Positions 8,034 through 17,001 of a stretch of 64,000 nt of DNA are shown one piece after another (the stretch's first letter is position 1; each line of letters opens with the position of its first letter). The translations under genes and the position numbers were made by a program. The DNA is taken from the NCBI RefSeq assembly GCF_014197445.1, contig NZ_JACIFO010000011.1:1-64000 (forward strand), written 5' to 3'. The notes beneath the pieces were generated by a model that saw nothing but the letters and a program-made list of their open reading frames with translations, did not search any database and was not told where the DNA came from. This DNA comes from Mesonia hippocampi (lineage in GTDB: Bacteria > Bacteroidota > Bacteroidia > Flavobacteriales > Flavobacteriaceae).

Positions 8034-9905
8034 ATGAGAACAATATTCATTTTTACTTTGCTATTAATGCTATTAATCAATGCCAATGCACAAAACCGTG
8101 ATAAAATTGTTGACGTGGGGTCGGAGTTTAAGGGACTATTCAACGAGTTTGACAGATGCATCGAGCATAAAGAACAAAACTGCATTCAAATATTAAATAA
8201 AATCATTGCCAAAGGAAAACAGGAAAACGTTCCGTTTTTAGACTATTTATACAATCGGAAAGCTTTTTATTTTTGGAGCCGTCAGGAACTGGATTCCACA
8301 ATGGTATATAGCCAATTGGCTATTAAAAACCCAAACCCTAACGAAAAACAACGAAGAGATGTAGATTCTTATAATCTTTTGGCCAATTGCCATTATTTCA
8401 GAGGAGAATTAAATACAGCATTGGATTATTACCTTAAAATTGCGACCATATTGGAAAATGGAGGAAATCCGTTGCATTTGGGTTATTTGTATTCTAATAT
8501 AGCGACACTGCTTGGCGAGACCGGAAATGACGATAAACAAATTGAGTACTTATTAAAGTCCTATAAATTACTGGAGGAAAATCAAGACAAAAAATTCATT
8601 GCTACTATAGCTAGCAATTTGGCACTCGGATATTACCATAAAAAAGACACAATAAATGCCATTGAATGGTCAGAAAAAGCCTTGAAACTGTCTGAACTTT
8701 CCAATGATTTGGTGGCAAAAACACAGGCATCAATAACTTTATCCTTACTTGAGAAAGACCTCAACAAAGCATCGAAATATGCCGAAGAATCCGTAAAATA
8801 TTCCGACGAACTGGGCGATAAGATACATATGGCTTCAGCCTATTACAGATATTCTGATGCTTTGGACAAGCTTGGAGAAGGCAAAAAAGCATTAAACTAT
8901 GCCGAGCAGGCTGTAAATTTCGCGGAAGAAGTTGGAGACAACCTTACGTTAACCAAAGCTTCTTACACAGCGGCAACTATTTATTTCAACCTGGGGAAAA
9001 AAGAGAAGTCTGCGGATTTTTACCATACTTATTCAATCTTTAAAGATTCTATTTCTTCTGCCGAAAATGCAAGGGAAATTAATGAAATAAACACCAAATA
9101 CGAAACCGAAAAGAAAGAGAAACAAATAGCAGAGCAAAAACTAAAAATCCAGAAGCAACAGTCAAATTTATTATATGCTATTTTAGGCGGAGCTTTATTT
9201 GTTGTCATCTTTGGCGGTATTTTTATCTACACCCGAAAAGCACAAAAACTAAAACTAAAACAATTACAGCAAGAAAAGGAAAACGCCATTTTAAACTCCT
9301 TTATTTTGGGTGAAGAACGGGAACGAAAACGTATTTCACAAGAATTGCACGATGGCGTAGCCGCAATGATTGGTGCGGCCAAAATGAGCCTTGAGTCTAT
9401 ACCGCACCTTCCACAGGAAAAACAGGTGGAACAGCTTTCTAAAGTAAAATCAATTTTAGAAAATACACACGCTGATGTACGGTATATTGCACACAATCTT
9501 CTTCCCACCGTATTGGAAAAAGAAGGATTGATAAAAGCCACCTCACATTTTGCTTCAGAAATCAATGAAACCAAATTGGTAACTATTTCAGTAACTGATA
9601 ATAATAGTAATGTTCAAGAGATTGCCCCACAATTACAGCTGATGCTTTTTAGAATCATACAGGAATTAGTCAATAATATCATCAAACACTCGCAGGCACA
9701 AAGTGCAGAAATTATATTTAGCAACAGTCCAAACGGTTTACAGATTGAAATATCCGATGACGGCATAGGCTATGAAGATACTAACGATACCGGAAATCAA
9801 GGTTTATACAGTATTGCCAAGCGACTAAAATCTATAGGTGGTAATTTTAAAATAACAAAAATAAAATCTGGAGGTACACAAGCCAAAGTAGAGGTGACAG
9901 TATAG
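8034..9905 (+). CDS. TPR-containing sensor histidine kinase (HisKA_3 type)
   Basis: A 623-residue membrane kinase. A signal sequence (1-20, ending NANAQ) precedes a periplasmic array of TPR-like helices (about 60-340; for example YNLLANCHYFRGELNTALDYY). A transmembrane segment follows at about 379-398 (YAILGGALFVVIFGGIFIYT), then a coiled coil. The HisKA_3 dimerisation box has His439 in RKRISQELHDGV. A HATPase domain carries QELVNNIIKHS and SDDGIGY, with a short C-terminal Gly-rich lid (NQGLYSIAKRL). It partners with the response regulator 10 bases upstream. The ligand is unknown; TPR sensors usually read protein or peptide partners. Confidence 0.9.
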   Translation: MRTIFIFTLLLMLLINANAQNRDKIVDVGSEFKGLFNEFDRCIEHKEQNCIQILNKIIAKGKQENVPFLDYLYNRKAFYFWSRQELDSTMVYSQLAIKNPNPNEKQRRDVDSYNLLANCHYFRGELNTALDYYLKIATILENGGNPLHLGYLYSNIATLLGETGNDDKQIEYLLKSYKLLEENQDKKFIATIASNLALGYYHKKDTINAIEWSEKALKLSELSNDLVAKTQASITLSLLEKDLNKASKYAEESVKYSDELGDKIHMASAYYRYSDALDKLGEGKKALNYAEQAVNFAEEVGDNLTLTKASYTAATIYFNLGKKEKSADFYHTYSIFKDSISSAENAREINEINTKYETEKKEKQIAEQKLKIQKQQSNLLYAILGGALFVVIFGGIFIYTRKAQKLKLKQLQQEKENAILNSFILGEERERKRISQELHDGVAAMIGAAKMSLESIPHLPQEKQVEQLSKVKSILENTHADVRYIAHNLLPTVLEKEGLIKATSHFASEINETKLVTISVTDNNSNVQEIAPQLQLMLFRIIQELVNNIIKHSQAQSAEIIFSNSPNGLQIEISDDGIGYEDTNDTGNQGLYSIAKRLKSIGGNFKITKIKSGGTQAKVEVTV

Positions 9906-10012
9906 AGGTGTGATAAATCCTAAGTTAATATAAATTATTTTCACTCATTCTATTACACTTACATACAAATCAGAACAATAAAATTGTATGGTTTTGAGAA
10001 AAATATATTGTG

Positions 10013-10020
10013 TATATTTG
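10013..10020 (+). promoter_or_regulatory. TAnnTTTG -7 element (TATATTTG)
   Basis: It matches TAnnTTTG, with a TTG at 9994-9996 (16-base spacer). Transcription would start near 10027 and give a leader of about 130 bases containing the palindrome at 10029-10069 before the gene at 10160. Confidence 0.5.
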
Positions 10021-10028
10021 CTTTGAGC

Positions 10029-10069
10029 TAACGGAAACGTATTGAAAAGCAAAGCAATAGGCACCGTTA
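10029..10069. repeat. Imperfect palindrome near the accessory/core boundary
   Basis: TAACGG (10029-10034) pairs with CCGTTA (10064-10069), and TATTG (10040-10044) with CAATA (10055-10059). It sits between the kinase gene and the first core-type gene. It may be a leader hairpin or a mark of the boundary. Confidence 0.5.
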
Positions 10070-10159
10070 CCAAATCGTTACCTGACTTTTTTGATAATCT
10101 CTATAAAAGCTTAGTATTCAACTGATACAGCTTTTTCCTGAAAACTTTAAAATAAAATT

Positions 10160-10921
10160 ATGATACGATTCCTTATTTTTTTTATAGGATTAAGTTTATT
10201 TTCTTGTGCAGAAAACAAAACATCATCACCAGTATTTCCTAGCAAAATTGAAGGCAAACAAGTACCTGTAAGTGCAAAAATTACCGAAGATAAAGCCATT
10301 AAAGACTTTATAGCACCCTACAAAGAACGTATAGATGATGAGATGAATAAAGTACTCTCCTATACCCCAAAAATACTTTCTAAAACTGACGGAGAATATA
10401 ACACCCCAATAGGCAATATGATGGCAGACGCCGTGTTAGAAATGGCTCAACCTATATTTCACCAACGAACAACTAAAAATATCGATGCTGTTTTATTAAA
10501 TCACGGTGGTATTAGAGCAAATATAGACAAAGGCGATATCACTACAAAAACAGCTTACAACATTATGCCGTTTGAAAACGAAGTGGTAATTGTAGAAATT
10601 ACTGGAGCTAAATTAAACGATTTATTTACTTATTTAACCAAAGCTAAACGTGCGCATCCTATTGCTGGAATGCAATTAATTCTAGACAAGAATAACCAAA
10701 TAAAAAAGGCTACAATACAAGGCAAACCGGTAGATAAAAATAAAACATATTACATTGCTACTAGCGATTTCTTACAACAAGGCGGAGACAACATGCTCTT
10801 TTTTGCACACCCCAAAAACTTAACAATACTTGACTATAAATTACGAAATTTATTTATCGATTACTTTAGCAAACACCCTAAAATAAACCCTATTAAAGAT
10901 CAGCGTTTTATAAAAGAATAA
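10160..10921 (+). CDS. 5'-nucleotidase C-terminal-domain lipoprotein
   Basis: A 253-residue lipoprotein (Cys16 in LFSC) made only of the 5'-nucleotidase C-terminal domain that binds the nucleotide in UshA-like enzymes. Recognisable motifs are GNMMADAVLEM, LLNHGGIRANI, GDITTKTAYNIMPFENEVV and QQGGDNM. The metal-binding phosphatase domain is not in this protein but in the next gene, 4 bases downstream. The two products probably act together in the periplasm to dephosphorylate nucleotides. In UshA both domains are in one chain with the phosphatase domain first; here the order is reversed and split. Confidence 0.9.
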   Translation: MIRFLIFFIGLSLFSCAENKTSSPVFPSKIEGKQVPVSAKITEDKAIKDFIAPYKERIDDEMNKVLSYTPKILSKTDGEYNTPIGNMMADAVLEMAQPIFHQRTTKNIDAVLLNHGGIRANIDKGDITTKTAYNIMPFENEVVIVEITGAKLNDLFTYLTKAKRAHPIAGMQLILDKNNQIKKATIQGKPVDKNKTYYIATSDFLQQGGDNMLFFAHPKNLTILDYKLRNLFIDYFSKHPKINPIKDQRFIKE

Positions 10922-10925
10922 CCCT

Positions 10926-11846
10926 ATGAAAAGAAGAAGTTTTATCCAAAAAGCATCAGCAGCCACCTTACTTTCTACCGTAGGAAGTACCGCTTTTTTA
11001 AGTACCGCTTTTAAAAAACCTGTTTCACAAAAACACATCACCATATTACATACAAACGATGTTCATAGCCATATAGAACCTTTTCCTGCTAGCCACTCTA
11101 GAAACCCAAATCAAGGTGGGGTTGCAAAACGCTATACGTTAATTAAACAAATACGTAAAGAAAACCCCAATACCTTATTACTCGACGCGGGAGATATTTT
11201 TCAGGGAACACCTTTTTTTAATTTCTACGGAGGTGAATTGGAATTTAAACTAATGAGCAAATTAGGTTACGATGCAGCAACATTAGGAAATCATGATTTT
11301 GATAACAGTATAGAAGGACTTCATGCGCAATTACCTAATGCTTCTTTCGAGATTCTTAATGCCAACTATAACTTTGAAAACACCGTTTTAAACGGAAAAA
11401 TAAAACCTTATAAAGTATTTGTTAAAGACGACGTGAAAATTGGTGTTTTTGGGCTAGGAATAGAGCTAAAAGGATTGGTTAACCAAAAAATGTATAAGGA
11501 AACTCGCTATATAAATCCTGTAGAAATTGCCCAAGATATTACCGAGAAACTTAAAAAAGATGAGAAATGTGATCTTGTAATATGCCTTTCGCACTTAGGT
11601 TATCATTATAAAAATGATAAAATTGACGATTTAAAGCTTGCTAAACAAACAAAAAACATCGATTTAATTATTGGCGGACACACACATACCTTTTTAAAAA
11701 AACCAACAATTACCCAAAACAGTGAAGGGAAAAACGTTTTGGTTAACCAAGTAGGTTGGGCAGGTATTAATTTAGGTAGAATTGACTTTTATTTAGATGA
11801 AGCCCAAAAAATAACCAACAACAAAGGAGCTAGCATTATTGTATAA
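10926..11846 (+). CDS. 5'-nucleotidase metallophosphatase domain, Tat-exported
   Basis: A 306-residue protein with a twin-arginine-type N-terminus (MKRRSFIQKAS, then a hydrophobic stretch). The calcineurin-like core has all usual metal ligands of UshA-type enzymes: HTNDVHSH, LLDAGDIFQG, TLGNHDFD, CLSHLGYH and GGHTHTF. It lacks the nucleotide-binding C-terminal domain, supplied by the gene 4 bases upstream. Tat export would suit a protein that acquires metals before secretion. The predicted role is periplasmic hydrolysis of nucleotides or similar phosphoesters. Confidence 0.9.
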   Translation: MKRRSFIQKASAATLLSTVGSTAFLSTAFKKPVSQKHITILHTNDVHSHIEPFPASHSRNPNQGGVAKRYTLIKQIRKENPNTLLLDAGDIFQGTPFFNFYGGELEFKLMSKLGYDAATLGNHDFDNSIEGLHAQLPNASFEILNANYNFENTVLNGKIKPYKVFVKDDVKIGVFGLGIELKGLVNQKMYKETRYINPVEIAQDITEKLKKDEKCDLVICLSHLGYHYKNDKIDDLKLAKQTKNIDLIIGGHTHTFLKKPTITQNSEGKNVLVNQVGWAGINLGRIDFYLDEAQKITNNKGASIIV

Positions 11847-11868
11847 TTTTATACCTAGTAAACAAACT

Positions 11869-11900
11869 AAAAAGGCTATCCAAATTTGGATAGCCTTTTT
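11869..11900. terminator. Bidirectional terminator between converging genes
   Basis: A perfect 32-base palindrome: AAAAAGGCTATCCAAA and its complement, ending in TTTTT. It lies between the nucleotidase gene (plus) and ohr (minus) and can serve both. Confidence 0.85.
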
Positions 11901-11924
11901 AATAATCATAACTTAGTAATTAGC

Positions 11925-12347
11925 CTAAGCCTCGTCTACCAATAAATTTAATGTTACATCTATATTATCGCGAGTAGCTTTAGAAAAAGGACAAATTTCA
12001 TGAGCTTTATTTACCAGCTCCTCTCCCTTTTCGATACTTAGGGTAGGTAAATAAGCATCTAAAATTACAGAAAGCACAAATTCGTTTGCAGCTTCTGCGT
12101 TAAAGCTAACCGATGCTGTTACAGAAAAATCGCCTAAATCTAAATCGCCTGCAATCGCTTGTAAAGCTCCACCAAAGCAAGCAGCATAAGCCCCACCAAA
12201 CAATTGTTCGGGATTTGTACCGTTACCACCTTTACCTCCCATGCCTTCGGGCACGCTTAGATCCATATCTAAGATTCCATCATCGGTTTTAACACTTCCG
12301 TTTCTACCACCTTTTGCTGTGGTTTTTGCAGTATACAAAGTTTTCAT
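11925..12347 (-). CDS. ohr: Organic hydroperoxide resistance protein (Ohr, OsmC superfamily)
   Basis: A 140-residue thiol peroxidase that reduces organic hydroperoxides. Both redox cysteines are present: Cys57 in YAACFGGAL and Cys119 in HEICPFSKA. The N-terminal YTAKTTAKGGRNG and the NPEQLFGGAYAAC motif distinguish Ohr from OsmC. Length is normal. It stands alone, divergent from meaB and sharing a terminator with the nucleotidase genes. Confidence 0.93.
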   Translation of the reverse strand: MKTLYTAKTTAKGGRNGSVKTDDGILDMDLSVPEGMGGKGGNGTNPEQLFGGAYAACFGGALQAIAGDLDLGDFSVTASVSFNAEAANEFVLSVILDAYLPTLSIEKGEELVNKAHEICPFSKATRDNIDVTLNLLVDEA

Positions 12348-12441
12348 AAATTTCGTTTTTAATTTTAGTTCCTCAATATAAAAACTATTTAGGTTAAGTT
12401 CAAAAATGAATTCCTAAATTTGTATTAAATAACTAAGCATA

Positions 12442-13518
12442 ATGAGCTCTCATTCTTCTTCAAACCTACACCAGCAAAACAACGATGCTTCCAGTAACCT
12501 TAGTAAAAAAAGTGCCGAACGCATAAAAGCTTTACGCAGAAAAAAACAAAACATTAGTACTTTACAAAAAGATGTACTAAAAGGCAATAAAACCGCCTTG
12601 AGTAGAGCTATTACACTTATTGAGAGTCAACAACAAAAACATACAGCTAACGCCAATAAACTTATTGAAGGCTGCCTTCCTTATGCCAATAAATCTATCA
12701 GAATAGGAATAACAGGCGTACCAGGTGTAGGGAAAAGCACTTTTATTGAAGCTTTTGGGAATTTTCTTATTCAACAAGGAAAAAAAGTAGCCGTATTGGC
12801 TGTAGACCCTACAAGCTCTGTTTCTCATGGAAGTATTTTGGGCGACAAAACACGTATGGAAGAATTGGTAAAACAAGAAAACGCTTTTATTAGGCCTACT
12901 GCCTCTGGAAATTCTTTAGGTGGGGTAGCCCAAAAAACACGAGAAACCATTATTTTATGCGAAGCGGCAGGCTACGATGTTATTCTAATAGAAACCGTTG
13001 GCGTAGGACAAAGTGAAACAGTTGTACACAGCATGACCGATTTTTTCCTTTTACTGAAACTTGCCGGTGCTGGTGATGAACTACAAGGAATTAAACGTGG
13101 GATAATGGAAATGGCTGATGCCATTGTTATCAACAAAGCCGATGGTGAAAATAAAAAAGCCGCCATGAGAGCAAAAATAGAATTTAGAAGGGCGCTACAT
13201 TTTTACCCGCTAAAAGAAAACCAATGGCAACCTAAGGTTAAAACTTGCAGTGCTTTACACCAAAAGGGAATCGATAAGATATGGGAAATGATTTTAACCT
13301 ACGAAAAGCTCACCAAAAACAACACTTATTTTTATAAAAACAGACAGGAACAAAATAAGTTTTGGATGCTGCAAAGTATCGATGAGCAATTAAAATTAAA
13401 TTTCTATTCCAAACCAAACATCAAAATAGCATTACAAGAACAATTAAAAGCAATCGAGGAAAACAAGACAACGCCGTTTAAGGCTGCAAAACATTTGTTA
13501 GATTTAGCAAGAGAATAA
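12442..13518 (+). CDS. meaB: MeaB/ArgK-family GTPase, methylmalonyl-CoA mutase chaperone
   Basis: A 358-residue G3E-type GTPase. The P-loop is GVPGVGKST (about 92-100); other motifs are AVDPTS, IETVGVGQSE (Switch II) and INKADG (guanine specificity). The family loads and protects the adenosylcobalamin cofactor of methylmalonyl-CoA mutase. A Ser/Asn/Gln-rich extension of about 25 residues precedes the conserved part. No mutase gene lies alongside. TAAATTTG at 12415-12422 may be the -7 element. Confidence 0.93.
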   Translation: MSSHSSSNLHQQNNDASSNLSKKSAERIKALRRKKQNISTLQKDVLKGNKTALSRAITLIESQQQKHTANANKLIEGCLPYANKSIRIGITGVPGVGKSTFIEAFGNFLIQQGKKVAVLAVDPTSSVSHGSILGDKTRMEELVKQENAFIRPTASGNSLGGVAQKTRETIILCEAAGYDVILIETVGVGQSETVVHSMTDFFLLLKLAGAGDELQGIKRGIMEMADAIVINKADGENKKAAMRAKIEFRRALHFYPLKENQWQPKVKTCSALHQKGIDKIWEMILTYEKLTKNNTYFYKNRQEQNKFWMLQSIDEQLKLNFYSKPNIKIALQEQLKAIEENKTTPFKAAKHLLDLARE

Positions 13519-13528
13519 TTTTTCACCT

Positions 13529-14029
13529 CTAGTGTCTATTCATTTTTACTAAACCTATAATGAGTGGTAATAATGTTATAATAAATACTAACGGAACAAA
13601 CCAAAAGCCTAAACCTATTTTTTCTGTTTTCACTATAATAATAGTTTCTATAACTACTAATAAAAATAAGAACGCTAATCCTATTGCCAACCAATGCATC
13701 ATCCAGATAGCTATACGATAATTAGTACGAGCGTTTTCTTTTGTTATTTTTACCGGATAATTAAATACGTGCGGAAATTTATTAAGATATACAATACCAA
13801 AATACAACAATGTACTTACAATGGGCAGCATAAGGAAATTTGTTTTATCTCCGTAAGCGTCGGGTTCACCATAGACATTAAAATGAATTGGTATTGTATC
13901 AGGAGAACACAACATCCCATATATTGCTAACCCCCAAGTAAGCAACAACAAAAAGCATCCTAAAGCTATTAAAAACTTATCGTATGTAGTTTTTTCTAGT
14001 TTTAATTTAGGACGATTGCTACCAAACAT
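13529..14029 (-). CDS. DUF1648 membrane protein
   Basis: A 166-residue protein with about four hydrophobic segments. The DUF1648 signature IPIHFNVYGEPDAYGDKT lies between the first two segments. Members include the SdpI-type immunity proteins, but most are uncharacterised. It lies 3 bases after the PAP2 gene and may be co-transcribed with it. No specific function is assigned. Confidence 0.8.
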   Translation of the reverse strand: MFGSNRPKLKLEKTTYDKFLIALGCFLLLLTWGLAIYGMLCSPDTIPIHFNVYGEPDAYGDKTNFLMLPIVSTLLYFGIVYLNKFPHVFNYPVKITKENARTNYRIAIWMMHWLAIGLAFLFLLVVIETIIIVKTEKIGLGFWFVPLVFIITLLPLIIGLVKMNRH

Positions 14030-14032
14030 TTT

Positions 14033-14596
14033 TTATACGTTAAAATATTTATGCATTACCCAAGTATGCAGTTTATAAAATAGCCAACCTATAAGCACCC
14101 CAAAGAAAATTCCTGTGAGTACATCTCCGGGGTAATGTTTTCCTACATAAATTCTACTATAACTCACAAACATTGCCCATGTAAGCAAACCTATAAATGC
14201 ATAGCGATAATATTTTTTTAAAATACTCCCTAAAAATATAGCTAATGCGGTAGAGCTAGCTGCATGTGCTGAAAAATAACCATATTTTCCGCAATAATCC
14301 ATCAAAAACCTCCCTTGTGCCATAAAATCTTCCTTACAAGGTCTAGGGCGTTCAAAATAATCTTTAAAAACATTGGCTAACTGGTCGGTACAAGTAATTA
14401 ATCCTGTTATAAAAACCAGGGTTACTAAGGTAGGTTTTACCCCTAAGTTTTTATAAAGTAAATACAACAGTAAAGCATACATTGGTATGGCTGCAAATTT
14501 ATGCGTAATAAACACCCAAAACCAATCCCAAGTTTTTGTTCCTAAGTTATTTAAATACAAAAACACTTCTTGATCTAACTGTAGTAATTCTTCCAT
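14033..14596 (-). CDS. PAP2-family membrane phosphatase
   Basis: A 187-residue integral membrane phosphatase. The three PAP2 motifs are present: KDYFERPRP, YFSAHAASSTA (the PSGH position) and SRIYVGKHYPGDV. Enzymes of this family dephosphorylate lipid phosphates such as undecaprenyl pyrophosphate or phosphatidylglycerophosphate; the substrate is not clear here. It begins 9 bases after the 75-residue gene upstream. Confidence 0.88.
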   Translation of the reverse strand: MEELLQLDQEVFLYLNNLGTKTWDWFWVFITHKFAAIPMYALLLYLLYKNLGVKPTLVTLVFITGLITCTDQLANVFKDYFERPRPCKEDFMAQGRFLMDYCGKYGYFSAHAASSTALAIFLGSILKKYYRYAFIGLLTWAMFVSYSRIYVGKHYPGDVLTGIFFGVLIGWLFYKLHTWVMHKYFNV

Positions 14597-14605
14597 AAAC
14601 TTTAT

Positions 14606-14833
14606 TTATGCTTGATAGCGTTCTACTTCACGGTCATAAAACAATGAAGCTTCTTCGATAAGGTTTTCGGTCTGGTGGGTTAGTTCTTCCTCATCTTCTT
14701 TAGAGAACTCTTCCAGCCACTCAATCTCATCGTCTACTAAATTAATAATAAATCTAGGAAATTCTGTATGAATTACAAAAATAGCTTCAGGACAATCGGT
14801 ATTATCACCAAGTAAAAAACGTGGTATTTCCAT
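14606..14833 (-). CDS. Conserved small acidic protein
   Basis: A 75-residue, strongly acidic soluble protein (LVDDEIEWLEEFSKEDEEEL) with an N-terminal MEIPRFLLGDNTDCPEAIFVIHT. It has no signal peptide or membrane segment. It sits between the MATE and PAP2 genes on the same strand and is probably real, because spacing is tight and codon use matches its neighbours. I know of no function. Confidence 0.7.
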   Translation of the reverse strand: MEIPRFLLGDNTDCPEAIFVIHTEFPRFIINLVDDEIEWLEEFSKEDEEELTHQTENLIEEASLFYDREVERYQA

Positions 14834-14873
14834 AAGTTTAATGTTTTTAATAGTTAAGTATCTGCAAAGTTAT

Positions 14874-16238
14874 TTAAACTAAACCTTTTATACTGCCATC
14901 GCTAATAAGTTTCTTACTTAGGTAATTAAACCTAAAATAAAGTAGAATTGCCGATACACTTAATCCGGCTAATAGTCCGTACCATATTCCCATGCTTCCG
15001 TACATATCTTCTTTTCCTAAATAGAAAGAAATAGGAAAACCTACCACCCAATACGCTATAAAACAAATTAACGTAGGGGTTTTTACATCTTGTAAACCAC
15101 GTAGAGCTCCTAAAATAACCACCTGCATCCCGTCGCTTAATTGGAATAATGCTGCAATAATAAGCAATTGAGCCGCAACGCTAATTACAATAGTATTATC
15201 ATCGATATATAAGGTAGGGAGAAAATCTTTTAAAAGAATAAAGCCAACAGCAAAAACAGCTTCTATCACAAATACTAATAAAAATGTAGAAAGCGCAATC
15301 CTACGGAGTTCCTTAAAGTTTTTAAGTCCTTTCTGGTTTCCTACACGTATGGTTGATGTTACCCCTATTCCTACCGCTACCATAAACGTCATCGATGCTA
15401 AATTAAGTGCCACCTGGTTTGCTGCTTGAGCGTTAGTCCCTAAGGTTCCTGCTAGAAATACAGAAGCTGTAAAAATAGCTACTTCAAAAAACATTTGTAA
15501 CGCCGTAGGAAACCCTAGCGAAAACAATTGTTTAAATACTTTTCTATCTAATGGGCGTTGTAGTTTGGTAAAAAACGGTGCAAATTTCTTTTGCCTACGC
15601 AAAATGTAATAAATCATTCCTAGCATAAAAAACCTAGAAATAAGCGTTCCTATAGCTGCACCTTCTAATTCTAAGCGAGGAAAAATCCATACGCCATAAA
15701 TTAGCAAATAATTAAAAAGTACGTTTACTACATTAGCAACCAAAGTAGCGTACATGGCATATTTTGTTTGCGAAAGCCCATCGCCAAACTGTTTAAATGC
15801 CTGAAAAATCATTAAAGGAAGAAGGGAAAACGCTACAATATCTATATAAGGCAGCGACAAATCGACCACCTCCTTTGGTTGGTCTAAATGATATAAAATA
15901 GGTTTAGCTAATAAAATTAGCAAAAAGAGAAGAACTCCGTTTACCGTACACATTATTAACCCATGCTGAAACACAGACCTCCCACGGTTGGTATCTTTTA
16001 CCCCATCTGCTTCTGCAACCAGTGGGGTAATTGCAAAACTAAAACCTATTCCTATAGATAAAGCTATAAAAATAAGGCTATTTCCTAAAGATACTGCAGC
16101 CAAAGGAGCTGCTCCTAGCCTCCCCACCATACTATTGTCGGCAAAACCAACCATTACATGCCCTAACTGCCCTAACATAATAGGAAAAGCAATTTGCAAA
16201 TTCTGTTTAAACTCTTTTGTATATGCCGATAATTGCAC
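14874..16238 (-). CDS. MATE-family multidrug/sodium antiporter
   Basis: A 454-residue inner-membrane protein with 12 hydrophobic segments in two homologous halves. Typical MATE sequence occurs in the first half: FPIMLGQLGHVMVGFADNSMVGRLG, with the AAVSLGNSL and FAITPLVAEADG segments. NorM-type transporters export cationic drugs in exchange for sodium or protons. The start at 16238 is followed by MQLSAYTKEFKQNLQ, a usual N-terminus. Confidence 0.93.
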   Translation of the reverse strand: MQLSAYTKEFKQNLQIAFPIMLGQLGHVMVGFADNSMVGRLGAAPLAAVSLGNSLIFIALSIGIGFSFAITPLVAEADGVKDTNRGRSVFQHGLIMCTVNGVLLFLLILLAKPILYHLDQPKEVVDLSLPYIDIVAFSLLPLMIFQAFKQFGDGLSQTKYAMYATLVANVVNVLFNYLLIYGVWIFPRLELEGAAIGTLISRFFMLGMIYYILRRQKKFAPFFTKLQRPLDRKVFKQLFSLGFPTALQMFFEVAIFTASVFLAGTLGTNAQAANQVALNLASMTFMVAVGIGVTSTIRVGNQKGLKNFKELRRIALSTFLLVFVIEAVFAVGFILLKDFLPTLYIDDNTIVISVAAQLLIIAALFQLSDGMQVVILGALRGLQDVKTPTLICFIAYWVVGFPISFYLGKEDMYGSMGIWYGLLAGLSVSAILLYFRFNYLSKKLISDGSIKGLV

Positions 16239-16390
16239 CTTATTTTTTTGGGCAAATATATCTTAAATATTTTGAAGAAAAGCTTTATCTTTAGAATTCA
16301 TTAAGACTTAAAATTTGCTTAAAGAAAAAATTAGCTTTAAGCTTTTAACGGAGTTTTTTATCTTCGCTAAATCTTTAAAAAATTAAATTC

Positions 16391-16987
16391 TTGAATAAAA
16401 AAATAATAATAAATCGTGTTGCTAAAATACTTACCGAGACCCCTTCGGCACAAGACATTGTAAAAAAAGGAAAAGGCCGAGAAAAACGCTTTGAGTATTT
16501 AGCAAAACAAATGGTAAATAAAGCAATAGCAGAAGATGCACTAGTAACAGCGGGCGATGATACTGGAATTGCCATTCTGTTTAAAACAAGTAAGAAAAAG
16601 AAAAACTTTTGGTCGGAAATGATAAATGACTTAAAACTTGTTTACCATGTAACAGGTATTAAAAACGCCCTAAAAATTTTAAAAAATCAAAACTACATAA
16701 AAAGCTTACGCCCAGACGAAGGCGAATACTTATACTGTTGGTTTTGGGGAGTAGATAAATCTACGCGTGGTAACGAAAGTAAAGTTGCTCATGAAATGCG
16801 CGACGAATTTTTACGCCGTGCCGATATGTACAACATCCCACTTTACGCAGAAACACGTATTAGAAAAAACATGATTGTTTATCAACGATATGGGTTTGAA
16901 CTTTTCCATACTTGGGATCGTCCCGAAGGGGATAAAATGTGGTTTTTACGCTACGTTCCTGAACCCTTAAAATCACAAAAAAGTTAA
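16391..16987 (+). CDS. GNAT-like acetyltransferase family protein
   Basis: A 198-residue protein opened by TTG (no ATG lies near). The C-terminal half (GVDKSTRGNESKVAHEMRDEF, then YAETRIRKNMIVYQRYGFELFHTW) has the layout of a GNAT fold: a CoA-binding loop region, then the YxxxGF segment near the end. The acceptor substrate is unknown. It ends 14 bases before the first DUF368 gene and may belong to the same transcript as the two DUF368 genes and aroE. Confidence 0.75.
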   Translation: MNKKIIINRVAKILTETPSAQDIVKKGKGREKRFEYLAKQMVNKAIAEDALVTAGDDTGIAILFKTSKKKKNFWSEMINDLKLVYHVTGIKNALKILKNQNYIKSLRPDEGEYLYCWFWGVDKSTRGNESKVAHEMRDEFLRRADMYNIPLYAETRIRKNMIVYQRYGFELFHTWDRPEGDKMWFLRYVPEPLKSQKS

Positions 16988-17001
16988 ACAAAATTATTTC
17001 T

